10,882 nucleotides of DNA from Thermoprotei archaeon. Lineage in GTDB: Archaea; Thermoproteota; Thermoprotei_A; Sulfolobales; WANQ01. The stretch lies in assembly GCA_027038805.1 (NCBI GenBank), contig JALWGO010000170.1:1-10882 (forward strand). The letters are read 5' to 3'. The stretch's first letter is position 1. Each line of letters begins with the position of its first letter. The position numbers and the translations under genes are program-made. The notes beneath the pieces were generated by a model that was not told the DNA's origin, did no database searches, and saw only the letters and a program-made list of their open reading frames with translations. Positions 1-6,623 of this stretch are shown one piece after another.

Positions 1-1
1 C

Positions 2-526
2 AGTAATTTAAACATTGAAGGAGGTAAAGTTCTAGAAATAGGCACAGGTACTGGAATAGTACTCGCGTATGTATTAAGAAATTATGAATTATATGGTATA
101 GGAGTAGACATAAACCCTATTGCTGCAGAAAACACCTATATGACGCTAGAACTAAATAATTTAAGTAATAAAGCAGAGATATTAAATTGCGATTCTATTA
201 CATGTATTAGAGAGGGAATAATATTCGATATTATACTTTATAATCCACCGTACCTGATAGGAGAACCATACATTAACGACTATAATGATATAGCTGAGCT
301 TGGAGGAAGAAAGGGAATAGACAATCTACTAAATGTATTAGAATCCCTCTTACAGAACAGAAACATAAATTCCAAGACACGAATATACATTATCATACCA
401 GAACCACCACCATTAAACGAAACACTAAGAGCACTAAAAGAAATAGGATTCAATACTAAAATACTAAAAACAAAACATTTCTTCTATGAAAAAATACATG
501 GTGCGAAACTAGAGAAAGTAGCATAA
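2..526 (+). CDS. HemK/Mtq2-like protein glutamine methyltransferase, 3' part
   Basis: The gene is cut by the left edge of the window: reading frame 2 is open from base 2 to the TAA at 524-526, giving 174 residues. Fragment residues 10-18 read VLEIGTGTG, the SAM-binding motif I of class I methyltransferases. VDIN (near residue 37) is the acidic end of strand 2, and NPPY (residues 81-84) is the catalytic motif of N5-glutamine and N6-adenine methyltransferases. Motif I lies only about 10 residues in, so by comparison with archaeal HemK2/Mtq2 proteins (about 190-200 aa) some 30-40 N-terminal residues are missing. In that family the substrate is the GGQ glutamine of release factor aRF1, and the enzyme often needs the zinc protein Trm112 as partner. 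The substrate here is inferred from the family, not visible. It sits 16 nt before a tRNA methyltransferase gene and is probably co-transcribed with it. Another small-molecule or nucleic-acid N-methyltransferase cannot be excluded. Confidence 0.8.
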   Translation, partial: SNLNIEGGKVLEIGTGTGIVLAYVLRNYELYGIGVDINPIAAENTYMTLELNNLSNKAEILNCDSITCIREGIIFDIILYNPPYLIGEPYINDYNDIAELGGRKGIDNLLNVLESLLQNRNINSKTRIYIIIPEPPPLNETLRALKEIGFNTKILKTKHFFYEKIHGAKLEKVA

Positions 527-542
527 AAGAAGGTGTATATTA

Positions 543-1277
543 ATGGAGACTAAGATCAGAGTGGTACTAGTACAGCCTGAAGGAGAAATAAACGTAGGGT
601 CGGTTGCTAGACTAGTAAAGAACTTTGATGCCGATGAATTATACCTAGTTGATCCCGTAGCAAGGATAACGGATAAAACACGTGAATTTGCAGCTAAGGC
701 TATAGACGTTCTAGACAAAATAATAGTTGTTAAGACATTATATGACGCGCTGCAAGGTGTTGAGTTTTCAGCATGCACTTCTGCAATAGTTGGTGGAGAG
801 AAAGATGTTTTACGGCATCCCATTACCCCTTGGCAACTAGTAGAACTGGTTAGAAATAAGGAAAGAATAGCAGTAGTATTTGGAAGAGAAAGTGTGGGAT
901 TGACACGTGAGGAAATATCTCAATGCGACGTCCTAGTATCTATCCCCGCAAATCCTATCTATCCAACACTAAATCTTTCACACGCAGTAGCCATAATCCT
1001 CTACGAACTCTATAAAGGTTTAAAACATAGTGTAGAAAGAGGAGGCTTGTACAAACCAGCATCCCGTGAAACAATAGACTTGATTCTAAAATATTTTAAA
1101 AGCATAGTAGATAAACTTGAACGAGATGAGCGTCGGAAAGAGAAGGTTTATGTGAGCTTTAAGAGAATAATTAATAAATCTAATCCAAGTGATGCAGAAG
1201 CACACAACATCCTATACATTATGAGGAAAATATCGCTAATGGCTGAGAAAGTTGCTAGAAATAATTGTGACAACTAG
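543..1277 (+). CDS. trmJ: SPOUT-family tRNA 2'-O-ribose methyltransferase, TrmJ type
   Basis: This 244-aa protein carries the three knotted-fold SPOUT motifs. Motif 1 includes N17 and R23 (NVGSVAR), motif 2 is FGRESVGLT (113-121), and motif 3 is the YPTLNLSHAV block (140-149), which forms the SAM-binding trefoil knot. Family members 2'-O-methylate tRNA; archaeal TrmJ acts on C32 of the anticodon loop, which is the most likely role here. The basic C-terminal region (about 160-244) is the usual tRNA-binding extension. The ATG at 543 has a good Shine-Dalgarno sequence, GAAGGTG (529-535), seven bases upstream. The gene follows the HemK-like gene by 16 nt and its 3' end overlaps the next methyltransferase gene by 26 nt, so translational coupling is likely. 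The family is clear; the exact target nucleotide is inferred. Confidence 0.88.
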   Translation: METKIRVVLVQPEGEINVGSVARLVKNFDADELYLVDPVARITDKTREFAAKAIDVLDKIIVVKTLYDALQGVEFSACTSAIVGGEKDVLRHPITPWQLVELVRNKERIAVVFGRESVGLTREEISQCDVLVSIPANPIYPTLNLSHAVAIILYELYKGLKHSVERGGLYKPASRETIDLILKYFKSIVDKLERDERRKEKVYVSFKRIINKSNPSDAEAHNILYIMRKISLMAEKVARNNCDN

Positions 1278-2322
1278 TCCCGGCATAGAGGATCTTCTTG
1301 AACAAGAATTGAGAGATATTTTTGGAAAAGAATATCTAAGTAGCGATATAAGAGTAGGTAAAGGCAGGGTAGTAGCCCGCCTAAGAGAAGTATCCAGACT
1401 ATGGGAGAAAACCAGATTATTAACACTAGCACATAGAGTCGGATTACTAGTTAGTAAGGCGATAATTAGGACAAATATAAATGGTTTAAATGATATTAAA
1501 AGCAATATAATATCAAGCCCTATAGCAGAGTATGTTACGCCAAATACAACCTTTGCAATAAGAGCTGAAAGGGCTGGAATAGGCCACGAGTATACTTCGA
1601 TCGATATAGCTAGGAAAGCGGGAGAAGCCGTTATAGAGGCAGTTAAGGCAAAATACGGTCTTCCTCCAAAAGTAGAATTAGATTATCCGCAACTAGTTGT
1701 ACACGTAGATGTTATAGAAAAAGAAATGTACATGTATATTTCTCTTACGGGGGACTTGTCACTCCATAGACGAGGCTACCGTATATATGATCATCCAGCA
1801 GCACTAAAACCAACAATAGCTAAAGCGATGATCTTATTATCCGGGATACGTGATAAGGAAATATTACTTGATCCTATGTGTGGTGGTGGTACAATACCAA
1901 TAGAAGCCGCTTTAACTTTTGAAAATACTACAAATATCTGCATGGATATAAATAGTAGACACTTAAATGGGGCTAGAATGAATGCAATAGCAGCTGGAGT
2001 AATAAGTAAAATAAAATTCGTTCTTGGCGATACACGTAATATAGGGAGGTCTGTTAGCGAGATAGTAGATCATATAATAACGAATCCACCCTATGGTATA
2101 AGGCTAGGTAATCCGAGAGCAATTAGAAAACTCTATAAGGACTTCATATTAAGTGCATACAAGACGCTAAGATATGGTGGAAAACTAACGATAATAACAC
2201 CAGAATACGATTACGTAGATGCAGTAATAGAAGCAGCTAGTATGACATTACGGAAGATACATGAGAGAAAAGTAGCGCATGGAGGACTATATCCTAGAAT
2301 AATAGTATATGAGAAGGAATAG
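1252..2322 (+). CDS. THUMP-domain tRNA guanine-N2 methyltransferase, Trm14/COG0116 type
   Basis: The 356-aa protein has an N-terminal ferredoxin-like plus THUMP region (about residues 1-165) for RNA binding, followed by a Rossmann-fold methyltransferase. The linker LHRRGYR (171-177) is typical of COG0116. Motif I is DPMCGGGT (207-214) and the catalytic motif is NPPYG (278-282). Archaeal relatives make N2-methylguanosine at position 6 of tRNA (Trm14); TrmG10 is the alternative, but the LHRRGYR and DPMCGGGT signatures favour the Trm14/RlmL branch. The start is a TTG at 1252, giving MLEIIVTTSPGIEDL, which matches how homologues begin; a GTG at 1267 would lose strand 1. The first 26 nt lie inside the end of trmJ, with no strong Shine-Dalgarno sequence, so initiation probably depends on ribosomes finishing trmJ. 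The gene ends the methyltransferase cluster; a promoter follows. Confidence 0.82.
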   Translation: MLEIIVTTSPGIEDLLEQELRDIFGKEYLSSDIRVGKGRVVARLREVSRLWEKTRLLTLAHRVGLLVSKAIIRTNINGLNDIKSNIISSPIAEYVTPNTTFAIRAERAGIGHEYTSIDIARKAGEAVIEAVKAKYGLPPKVELDYPQLVVHVDVIEKEMYMYISLTGDLSLHRRGYRIYDHPAALKPTIAKAMILLSGIRDKEILLDPMCGGGTIPIEAALTFENTTNICMDINSRHLNGARMNAIAAGVISKIKFVLGDTRNIGRSVSEIVDHIITNPPYGIRLGNPRAIRKLYKDFILSAYKTLRYGGKLTIITPEYDYVDAVIEAASMTLRKIHERKVAHGGLYPRIIVYEKE

Positions 2323-2346
2323 GGCTTAGTAAAGTAACCCTATAAG

Positions 2347-2355
2347 TTTATAAGT
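2347..2355 (+). promoter_or_regulatory. TATA box for the uL16 (L10e) operon
   Basis: The box contains TTATAAGT (2348-2355), with a second overlapping TATA-like CTATAAG at 2340-2346. It lies in the 94-nt gap between the Trm14-like gene and uL16. With the usual spacing of about 25 nt, transcription would start near 2375-2380, leaving a leader of about 40 nt. The same TTATAAGT octamer is found upstream of TFS (6557-6564). A short CCCT/AGGG pairing (2387-2404) sits in the leader next to the GAGGAGAT Shine-Dalgarno sequence; it is only four base pairs and may be chance. Confidence 0.6.
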
Positions 2356-2416
2356 GCCTCGTAAAATCATATCAGAGAGCCAAGACCCTAGTAGTGCCAG
2401 GGAGAGGAGATAAAGA

Positions 2417-2941
2417 ATGCCCATGAAGCCGGCTAGATGCTATACGCATTTCTCGGGTCCACCCTATACTAGGAAGGAGTATATCCCAGGTGTTCCGCCG
2501 CCAAAGATAACTAAGTTTGAAATGGGTAACATTAAGGGAGAATACGACTATGTAGTAGAGCTAGTTGTAATAGAAGCTGGTCAAATAAGGCATAACGCTC
2601 TAGAAGCTGCGAGAGTAATGACGCACAAGTACATGGCAACAAATGTCGGCGAAGATAACTACTTCCTAAAGATAAGAGTATATCCACACCACGTTCTAAG
2701 AGAGCATAAAATGATGGCATTTGCAGGAGCCGACCGTCTACAAGAAGGTATGAGACACGCTTTTGGTAAACCAGTCGGAACAGCAGCAAGAGTCTATCCG
2801 GGGCAAGCAATAATAGAAATAAGAGTAAGGAAAGAACACCTACAACATGCCAAAGAAGCTCTAAGAATAGGTGGATCCAAGATACCACTACCTACAAGGA
2901 TAGTAATACGCGAATACAAGAGGAAACCAGTAGCCGGATAG
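2417..2941 (+). CDS. rpl10e: Large-subunit ribosomal protein uL16 (archaeal L10e)
   Basis: The 174-aa product begins with the characteristic archaeal/eukaryotic L10e start MPMKPARCYTHFSGPPYTRK and continues with the conserved KIRVYPHHVLREHKMMA segment and AFGKPVGTAARV (114-125). In the ribosome this protein sits between the peptidyl-transferase region and the elbow of A-site tRNA and helps position the CCA end. Length and sequence are normal for the family. The ATG at 2417 follows a strong Shine-Dalgarno sequence, GAGGAGAT (2404-2411). The gene is first after a TATA promoter and is followed after 20 nt by dph2, so ribosomal protein and EF2-modification genes are likely on one transcript. Identification is secure. 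Confidence 0.97.
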   Translation: MPMKPARCYTHFSGPPYTRKEYIPGVPPPKITKFEMGNIKGEYDYVVELVVIEAGQIRHNALEAARVMTHKYMATNVGEDNYFLKIRVYPHHVLREHKMMAFAGADRLQEGMRHAFGKPVGTAARVYPGQAIIEIRVRKEHLQHAKEALRIGGSKIPLPTRIVIREYKRKPVAG

Positions 2942-2961
2942 CGTGAAGTGTAGGAAAAATA

Positions 2962-3978
2962 ATGGACACGCCATATGATTTTGAATTAGACTATTTATCT
3001 GAAACAATAGGCAAAAACAACCATAAGAGGATCTTAATTCAACTTCCCAATGGTCTTAAAAAATACTATAAGCATATAGTAGATTATCTCAAAAAGCAAC
3101 ATCCACACATAGAGATAATCGTATCGTTATCAGCCACTTATGGGGCATGCGATATAGCTGAAGAACACGCTAAAAGAATTAATGCTGACCTCCTAGTACA
3201 TATCGGACATAATATGTACCCTTGGTATAAGCCAAAGATTAACACAGTATTTATAGAAGCAAAGTACAAATATAGTCTAAGTACAAGCTTGTTGAATAAT
3301 CTAATAGAATATTTAAAGGAGATAAAGTGTAAGAACGTAGGCATTCTCTCTGTGATCCAGCACTCACATAACATAAGTGAGTTAAAGAACTTTCTCTCAA
3401 TTAATGGCTTCAACCCCATTGTAGGTTCTCCGAAGTATAATGTAATGGTGAGCGGACAAGTACTTGGTTGCGAATATTCTGCGGCAATAGGTATCAGGGA
3501 CAAAGTAGATTGTTTCACAATAATATCTGGTGGAATGTTTCATGCACTAGGAGTATACTTAGCTACAACTAAGAGAGTAGTAAAAATAGATCCCTATGAG
3601 AACAAAATTGTTGACATAACGGAGGAGGGTCGAAGACTGTTAATGAAGAGATACGGAATACTCATGAAAGCTACTGATACGAGAACACTGGGCATAATAG
3701 ACGGAGGCAAGCCAGGGCAACATCGTCCATGGCTAGTGAAAGTGTTATCCGAGAAAGCGAGAACCAAGGATATAAAGACATATGTTTTCATAGCAGACGA
3801 ATTAAACAGGCACATTCTTAGGAATATAGACCTACCAGAAATCGACGCTTATACCATAGTATCATGTCCCCGCCTACCAATAGACGACCTATATGATTAT
3901 GAGAAACCAGTTCTAACACCCGGGGAGACACTAATGATTCTTACAGGAGATATGTCGAGATACATCTTTCCCTGGTGA
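2962..3978 (+). CDS. dph2: Diphthamide synthase 4Fe-4S enzyme Dph2
   Basis: Dph2 (338 aa) transfers the 3-amino-3-carboxypropyl group of SAM to a histidine of elongation factor 2, the first step of diphthamide synthesis. It uses an unusual radical chemistry on a 4Fe-4S cluster. The three cluster cysteines are all visible, one per domain: C63 in ATYGACD, C170 in VLGCEYSAA, and C302 in VSCPRLPIDD. The spacing agrees with the archaeal homodimeric enzyme. The first domain has ILIQLPNGL (24-32) and the end carries KPVLTP and SRYIFPW, both usual for the family. The start is ATG 2962, 20 nt after uL16, with only a weak purine-rich Shine-Dalgarno sequence. The stop is 8 nt before the METTL5-like gene. 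The protein is complete and appears active; EF2 itself is not in the window. Confidence 0.95.
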   Translation: MDTPYDFELDYLSETIGKNNHKRILIQLPNGLKKYYKHIVDYLKKQHPHIEIIVSLSATYGACDIAEEHAKRINADLLVHIGHNMYPWYKPKINTVFIEAKYKYSLSTSLLNNLIEYLKEIKCKNVGILSVIQHSHNISELKNFLSINGFNPIVGSPKYNVMVSGQVLGCEYSAAIGIRDKVDCFTIISGGMFHALGVYLATTKRVVKIDPYENKIVDITEEGRRLLMKRYGILMKATDTRTLGIIDGGKPGQHRPWLVKVLSEKARTKDIKTYVFIADELNRHILRNIDLPEIDAYTIVSCPRLPIDDLYDYEKPVLTPGETLMILTGDMSRYIFPW

Positions 3979-3986
3979 ATAACTAG

Positions 3987-4622
3987 TTGTTAAAAAGAGA
4001 TCTAGAACTACTATTACAGAAAATAGAGGAACCCATTTCCCCCAAACTATATCTCGAACAATATACTACACCAGCTAGTATTGCAGCCGATATGCTATGG
4101 GAGGCATATATGAGAGGAGATGTTGAAAACAAAGTGATAGCAGACCTAGGGTGTGGAGCAGGCCGCCTACTTCTCGGATCACTTCTCCTTGGAGCATCCT
4201 ATGCGGTGGGAATAGATATAGACTATGAAATATTACTACTACTAGACGAGAACGCATGGAGGATTACTAAATTAGAAGGCAACATCATGTTAATGTATGA
4301 TACGATATTAAGTGATATTAGGAAAACCCATATCAGAAGAATTGATACAGTAATAATGAATCCGCCTTTCGGCTTAAGATCAAAGACGAGCGATACAGTA
4401 TTCTTAGAAAAAGCATTTAGAATAACTGAGACAGTATACAGTCTCCATCTATGCAACGACAAGAATAGATCGTTCATAAAAAGATTTGCACGTGAAAAAG
4501 GGTTCTCTAGTGAAATAATAAAGACATACAATTATCCAATAAGACAATTACACGAAGCTCATAGGAGAAGGATATATTATATTAGGGTTGATTACTGGAG
4601 ATTCAGAAGAAGCAGAGAGTAG
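3987..4622 (+). CDS. METTL5-like rRNA N6-adenine methyltransferase
   Basis: This 211-aa class I methyltransferase has LEQYTTPA (23-30), the substrate-side motif typical of METTL5/COG2263 proteins. It also has SAM motif I DLGCGAGRL (53-61), GIDID at the end of strand 2 (75-79), and the adenine-N6 catalytic motif NPPFG (125-129). Eukaryotic METTL5 makes a single m6A in small-subunit rRNA near the decoding centre with TRMT112 as partner; a similar small-subunit rRNA target is inferred here. The basic tail (HEAHRRRIYYIRVDYWRFRR) could contact RNA. The start is a TTG at 3987, only 8 nt after the dph2 stop and lacking a clear Shine-Dalgarno sequence, so coupling to dph2 is likely. It is the fourth methyltransferase gene in 4.6 kb. 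Confidence 0.82.
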   Translation: MLKRDLELLLQKIEEPISPKLYLEQYTTPASIAADMLWEAYMRGDVENKVIADLGCGAGRLLLGSLLLGASYAVGIDIDYEILLLLDENAWRITKLEGNIMLMYDTILSDIRKTHIRRIDTVIMNPPFGLRSKTSDTVFLEKAFRITETVYSLHLCNDKNRSFIKRFAREKGFSSEIIKTYNYPIRQLHEAHRRRIYYIRVDYWRFRRSRE

Positions 4623-4640
4623 TTTTTGAGGAGAGGAACA

Positions 4641-5216
4641 GTGAGCAAAAAAGAAGAACTCGTATTACCAGCAGATAAAATAGCGGTAATAGAGGAATTC
4701 TTTCCAGGAGATGGAACCTATACACTTGACGGTGATATAAGGTCTGCGAGAGTAGGATACAAGATAATAGACAAGGTTCTTAGAAAAATATCTATTATTC
4801 ATCCTCATGGAAAACCTTTCATACCGAAAACGGGAATGATTGTTTTAGCAGTTGTAAATACTGTAAAAGAAGATATAGCATTTGTAGATGTTCTAGCAGA
4901 TAAAGACGGTAAATTATTCTCAGGAAAATATAGTGGAGTAGTACATCTATCGCAGGCAAGTCATACATACATAAAGAGCCTAGAAGAAGCCTTCAAGCCT
5001 GGAGATATAATAATAGCTAAGATTATATCCCATAAAACACCCCCGCTCCAACTTTCAACAAAACACCCGACACTTGGTGTCGTTGCGGCAGCATGTTCTA
5101 AATGCGGTGAACTATTAGTTAGAAAAGACTCTACTACACTAGTATGTCCTAGATGCGGGAATACTGAGAAGCGAAAACTCGCGTCAAATTATATGATTAA
5201 AACAAGAATAATCTAG
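4641..5216 (+). CDS. csl4: Exosome RNA-binding cap subunit Csl4
   Basis: Csl4 forms part of the cap of the archaeal exosome, sitting on the Rrp41/Rrp42 ring and guiding RNA to it; it also anchors DnaG. The N-terminal domain opens with LVLPADKIAVIEEFFPGDGT. A central S1 domain follows (about residues 62-142), including GVVHLSQAS and FKPGDIIIAKI. A C-terminal zinc ribbon has C152, C155, C169 and C172. I choose GTG 4641 (191 aa) because AGGAG (4629-4633) and GAGG (4633-4636) lie at good distance before it. A TTG at 4626 would add five residues but overlies the Shine-Dalgarno region. The gene starts 18 nt after the METTL5-like gene and its stop TAG lies in the ribosome-binding site of the next gene. 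Family is secure, start slightly less so. Confidence 0.93.
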   Translation: MSKKEELVLPADKIAVIEEFFPGDGTYTLDGDIRSARVGYKIIDKVLRKISIIHPHGKPFIPKTGMIVLAVVNTVKEDIAFVDVLADKDGKLFSGKYSGVVHLSQASHTYIKSLEEAFKPGDIIIAKIISHKTPPLQLSTKHPTLGVVAAACSKCGELLVRKDSTTLVCPRCGNTEKRKLASNYMIKTRII

Positions 5217-5224
5217 GTGGACGA

Positions 5225-5869
5225 ATGCCAATTACTAGGAAATTTGTCATAAACTGTCCCTCCGAGGATTTCTGTCGGGAACTCTTATCAATATTATTGG
5301 AGAATCTTCCATCATATAACATGTATTATAGGATAAGAAATAACAAGATAGAAATACATGTTACTGGTTTAAAAACTGAAATAAACCATGTCTGGTCTAT
5401 GATAAAGACATACAAGCAAATGCTTATGAACACCTATTCGAAAGATGAAGAAGGGTTATCAAATATACCGGTAAAATACATTGTAATGCATATACATAGA
5501 ACCTTTCCTCCAGACATTCTCGTCACAATATTATCAATTAAGGGATACAAGGCGGTAATAGAGGGTGAAATAATAAAGACTAACGCTAGTAAAAATGAAG
5601 TATTCGCTCTTGCCAATATGATATCCGATAGAATAGAAGAGCTTAGATATAGGGCTATAGGTAGAAATACAAAGAAAATAATAGTCACTACATCAATATT
5701 GCTAAATAAAAACATTGATAAAACAATAGAGGTTCTTAAAGATAAAGACATCTTAGAAGAAATAGAAGAAGACAAATATAAAGCAAAAGTAAATTTCGAA
5801 CAAGCACTATCAACGATTTTAAGGCAATACATAAATACTAAGGATAGGGATAGGGGGTTAGAGGGTTAG
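5225..5869 (+). CDS. Uncharacterised archaeal protein, probably DUF2067 family
   Basis: This 214-aa protein has no enzyme motif that I recognise. Its position next to Csl4 and RpoL, its length and its general pattern fit the archaeal DUF2067 family; that assignment is from memory. The sequence looks like two alpha/beta units. The first has KIEIHVTGL followed by a helix (about 42-68), and the second has YKAVIEGEI followed by a helix (about 107-140). This strand-glycine-helix layout recalls RNA-binding folds such as KH, but this is a guess. The C-terminal half is rich in Lys, Glu and Asp. ATG 5225 lies 4 nt after the Shine-Dalgarno sequence AGGTGG (5215-5220), which overlaps the csl4 stop. The tail (DRDRGLEG) is encoded by a G-rich repeat that also serves as the rpoL leader. 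A role in RNA handling with the exosome is inference only. Confidence 0.6.
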   Translation: MPITRKFVINCPSEDFCRELLSILLENLPSYNMYYRIRNNKIEIHVTGLKTEINHVWSMIKTYKQMLMNTYSKDEEGLSNIPVKYIVMHIHRTFPPDILVTILSIKGYKAVIEGEIIKTNASKNEVFALANMISDRIEELRYRAIGRNTKKIIVTTSILLNKNIDKTIEVLKDKDILEEIEEDKYKAKVNFEQALSTILRQYINTKDRDRGLEG

Positions 5870-5877
5870 ACTATGGG
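5842..5877 (+). repeat. G-rich tandem repeat with telomere-like units at the rpoL start
   Basis: In a low-GC region this stretch carries GG (5842-5843), GGG (5847-5849), GGGGG (5853-5857), GGG (5863-5865) and GGG (5875-5877). It includes two perfect copies of GGGTTAGA in tandem (5855-5862 and 5863-5870). It spans the last codons of the upstream gene, the rpoL Shine-Dalgarno region and the rpoL start codon. The four tracts of three or more G could form a G-quadruplex in DNA or mRNA; that is inferred from spacing only. Confidence 0.6.
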
Positions 5878-6175
5878 TAAAATCGAGGTAAAGAAGTTAG
5901 AGGATACAGAGCTAGAACTAATAATACATGACGAGGACCATACAATCGGCAACCTAATAGTTAAATTAGCTGAAGATAAGCCTGGAGTAACATATGTTGC
6001 ATATAGAATAGAGCACCCCCTCATACCAAGACTCATTGTCACCATCATGACTGATGGGAGTGTAAAAGCCCTCGACGTCTTAAAGGAAACACTTAGAGAA
6101 ATAAGAGATCTCTCAAGGCAGTTTAGAGAAGAATTCATAAGGGCTTTTAGTGGATATGAGGGTAAAAAAGCCTAA
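5873..6175 (+). CDS. rpoL: DNA-directed RNA polymerase subunit L (Rpo11)
   Basis: This 100-aa subunit pairs with RpoD (Rpo3) to form the assembly platform of archaeal RNA polymerase, the counterpart of the bacterial alpha dimer. The family signature HTIGNLI (23-29) and the following GVTYVAYRIEHPL segment (38-50) are intact. The C-terminal long helix (about 65-95), which makes the dimer contact with RpoD, is present. Length is normal. The ATG at 5873 is preceded by GAGGG (5861-5865) as Shine-Dalgarno sequence, within a G-rich repeat. It starts 3 nt after the stop of the DUF2067-like gene and its end overlaps the next gene by 20-26 nt, so it lies in the Csl4 transcript and translation may be coupled. 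Confidence 0.97.
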   Translation: MGKIEVKKLEDTELELIIHDEDHTIGNLIVKLAEDKPGVTYVAYRIEHPLIPRLIVTIMTDGSVKALDVLKETLREIRDLSRQFREEFIRAFSGYEGKKA

Positions 6176-6545
6176 AAAAGAATCCAGAATAGGATTAATG
6201 CTTTTATCTAAAACAGAATCAAATTATACGTGTATTATAGTTGTTACAAGAGGTCTATTATCATTAGATGGGATAATAGTTGCTGATGGTGATGAGGATC
6301 AGATAGTTTCGGAAATTTTATCAGAAAAAATGTTTAGAGAAATATCATTTATAGTACCATTAACGGAATATTCAAAACGGTTAGCCCATTTAATATCAAT
6401 TAGAGCTAATATCGCTATAGTTAGCAAAGAAGAAGTAATTGATAAACCTTATAAGGAGATACTATACAATGGATTCTCCAAACTAACTTATCAGTTCATG
6501 GAAAGTCTGCTAGATCTTAGAAAGACGCGTGATAAAATAAATTAA
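6150..6545 (+). CDS. Unrecognised 131-aa protein between rpoL and tfs
   Basis: I do not recognise this protein with confidence. The ORF starts with GTG 6150 (131 aa); ATG 6156 or GTG 6162 are possible, and all overlap the rpoL end. After a basic N-terminus (KKPKKESR) it shows an alternating strand/helix pattern. A strand CIIVVTRG is followed by LDGIIVADGDED, a helix, the strand ISFIVPL, a helix, the strand IAIVSKEEV, and a C-terminal helix. The order TRG, then DG, then D/E-rich residues, then a helix, then an IVVSR-like strand loosely recalls the DUF99/endonuclease dU family. However, the DUF99 N-terminal DDG and the LDG-FAGFN motif are absent, so if related it is shortened and probably inactive as a nuclease. 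It closes the rpoL transcript; a new promoter follows. No signal peptide or membrane segment is seen. Confidence 0.7.
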   Translation: MDMRVKKPKKESRIGLMLLSKTESNYTCIIVVTRGLLSLDGIIVADGDEDQIVSEILSEKMFREISFIVPLTEYSKRLAHLISIRANIAIVSKEEVIDKPYKEILYNGFSKLTYQFMESLLDLRKTRDKIN

Positions 6546-6556
6546 TCCCTCTGGCA

Positions 6557-6564
6557 TTATAAGT
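6557..6564 (+). promoter_or_regulatory. TATA box for the TFS-PCNA-primase operon
   Basis: TTATAAGT lies in the 78-nt gap between the 131-aa gene and tfs and is identical to the box upstream of uL16. The expected transcription start is near 6583-6590, giving a leader of about 35-40 nt that contains the GAGGT Shine-Dalgarno sequence (6611-6615). It marks the start of a separate operon. Confidence 0.6.
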
Positions 6565-6623
6565 TTGTTAGTCTGTAAAGTAATAAGAACTTAGTATTAT
6601 ATTATAGAGAGAGGTAATGGTAA

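Noticed and set aside
2387..2404. CCCT/AGGG hairpin in the uL16 leader as a possible ribosomal-protein autoregulation site
   Set aside because: The stem is only four base pairs and would be marginal at high temperature; insufficient without comparison to relatives.
5434..5832. 132-codon minus-strand open frame with a hydrophobic, Ser/Ile-rich product
   Set aside because: It is antisense to the DUF2067-like gene; its composition is what the complement of Lys/Glu/Ile-rich coding DNA gives.
6289..6295. GTGATGA resembling a C box of a C/D guide RNA
   Set aside because: It is inside a coding frame and no CTGA D box is found at suitable distance downstream.
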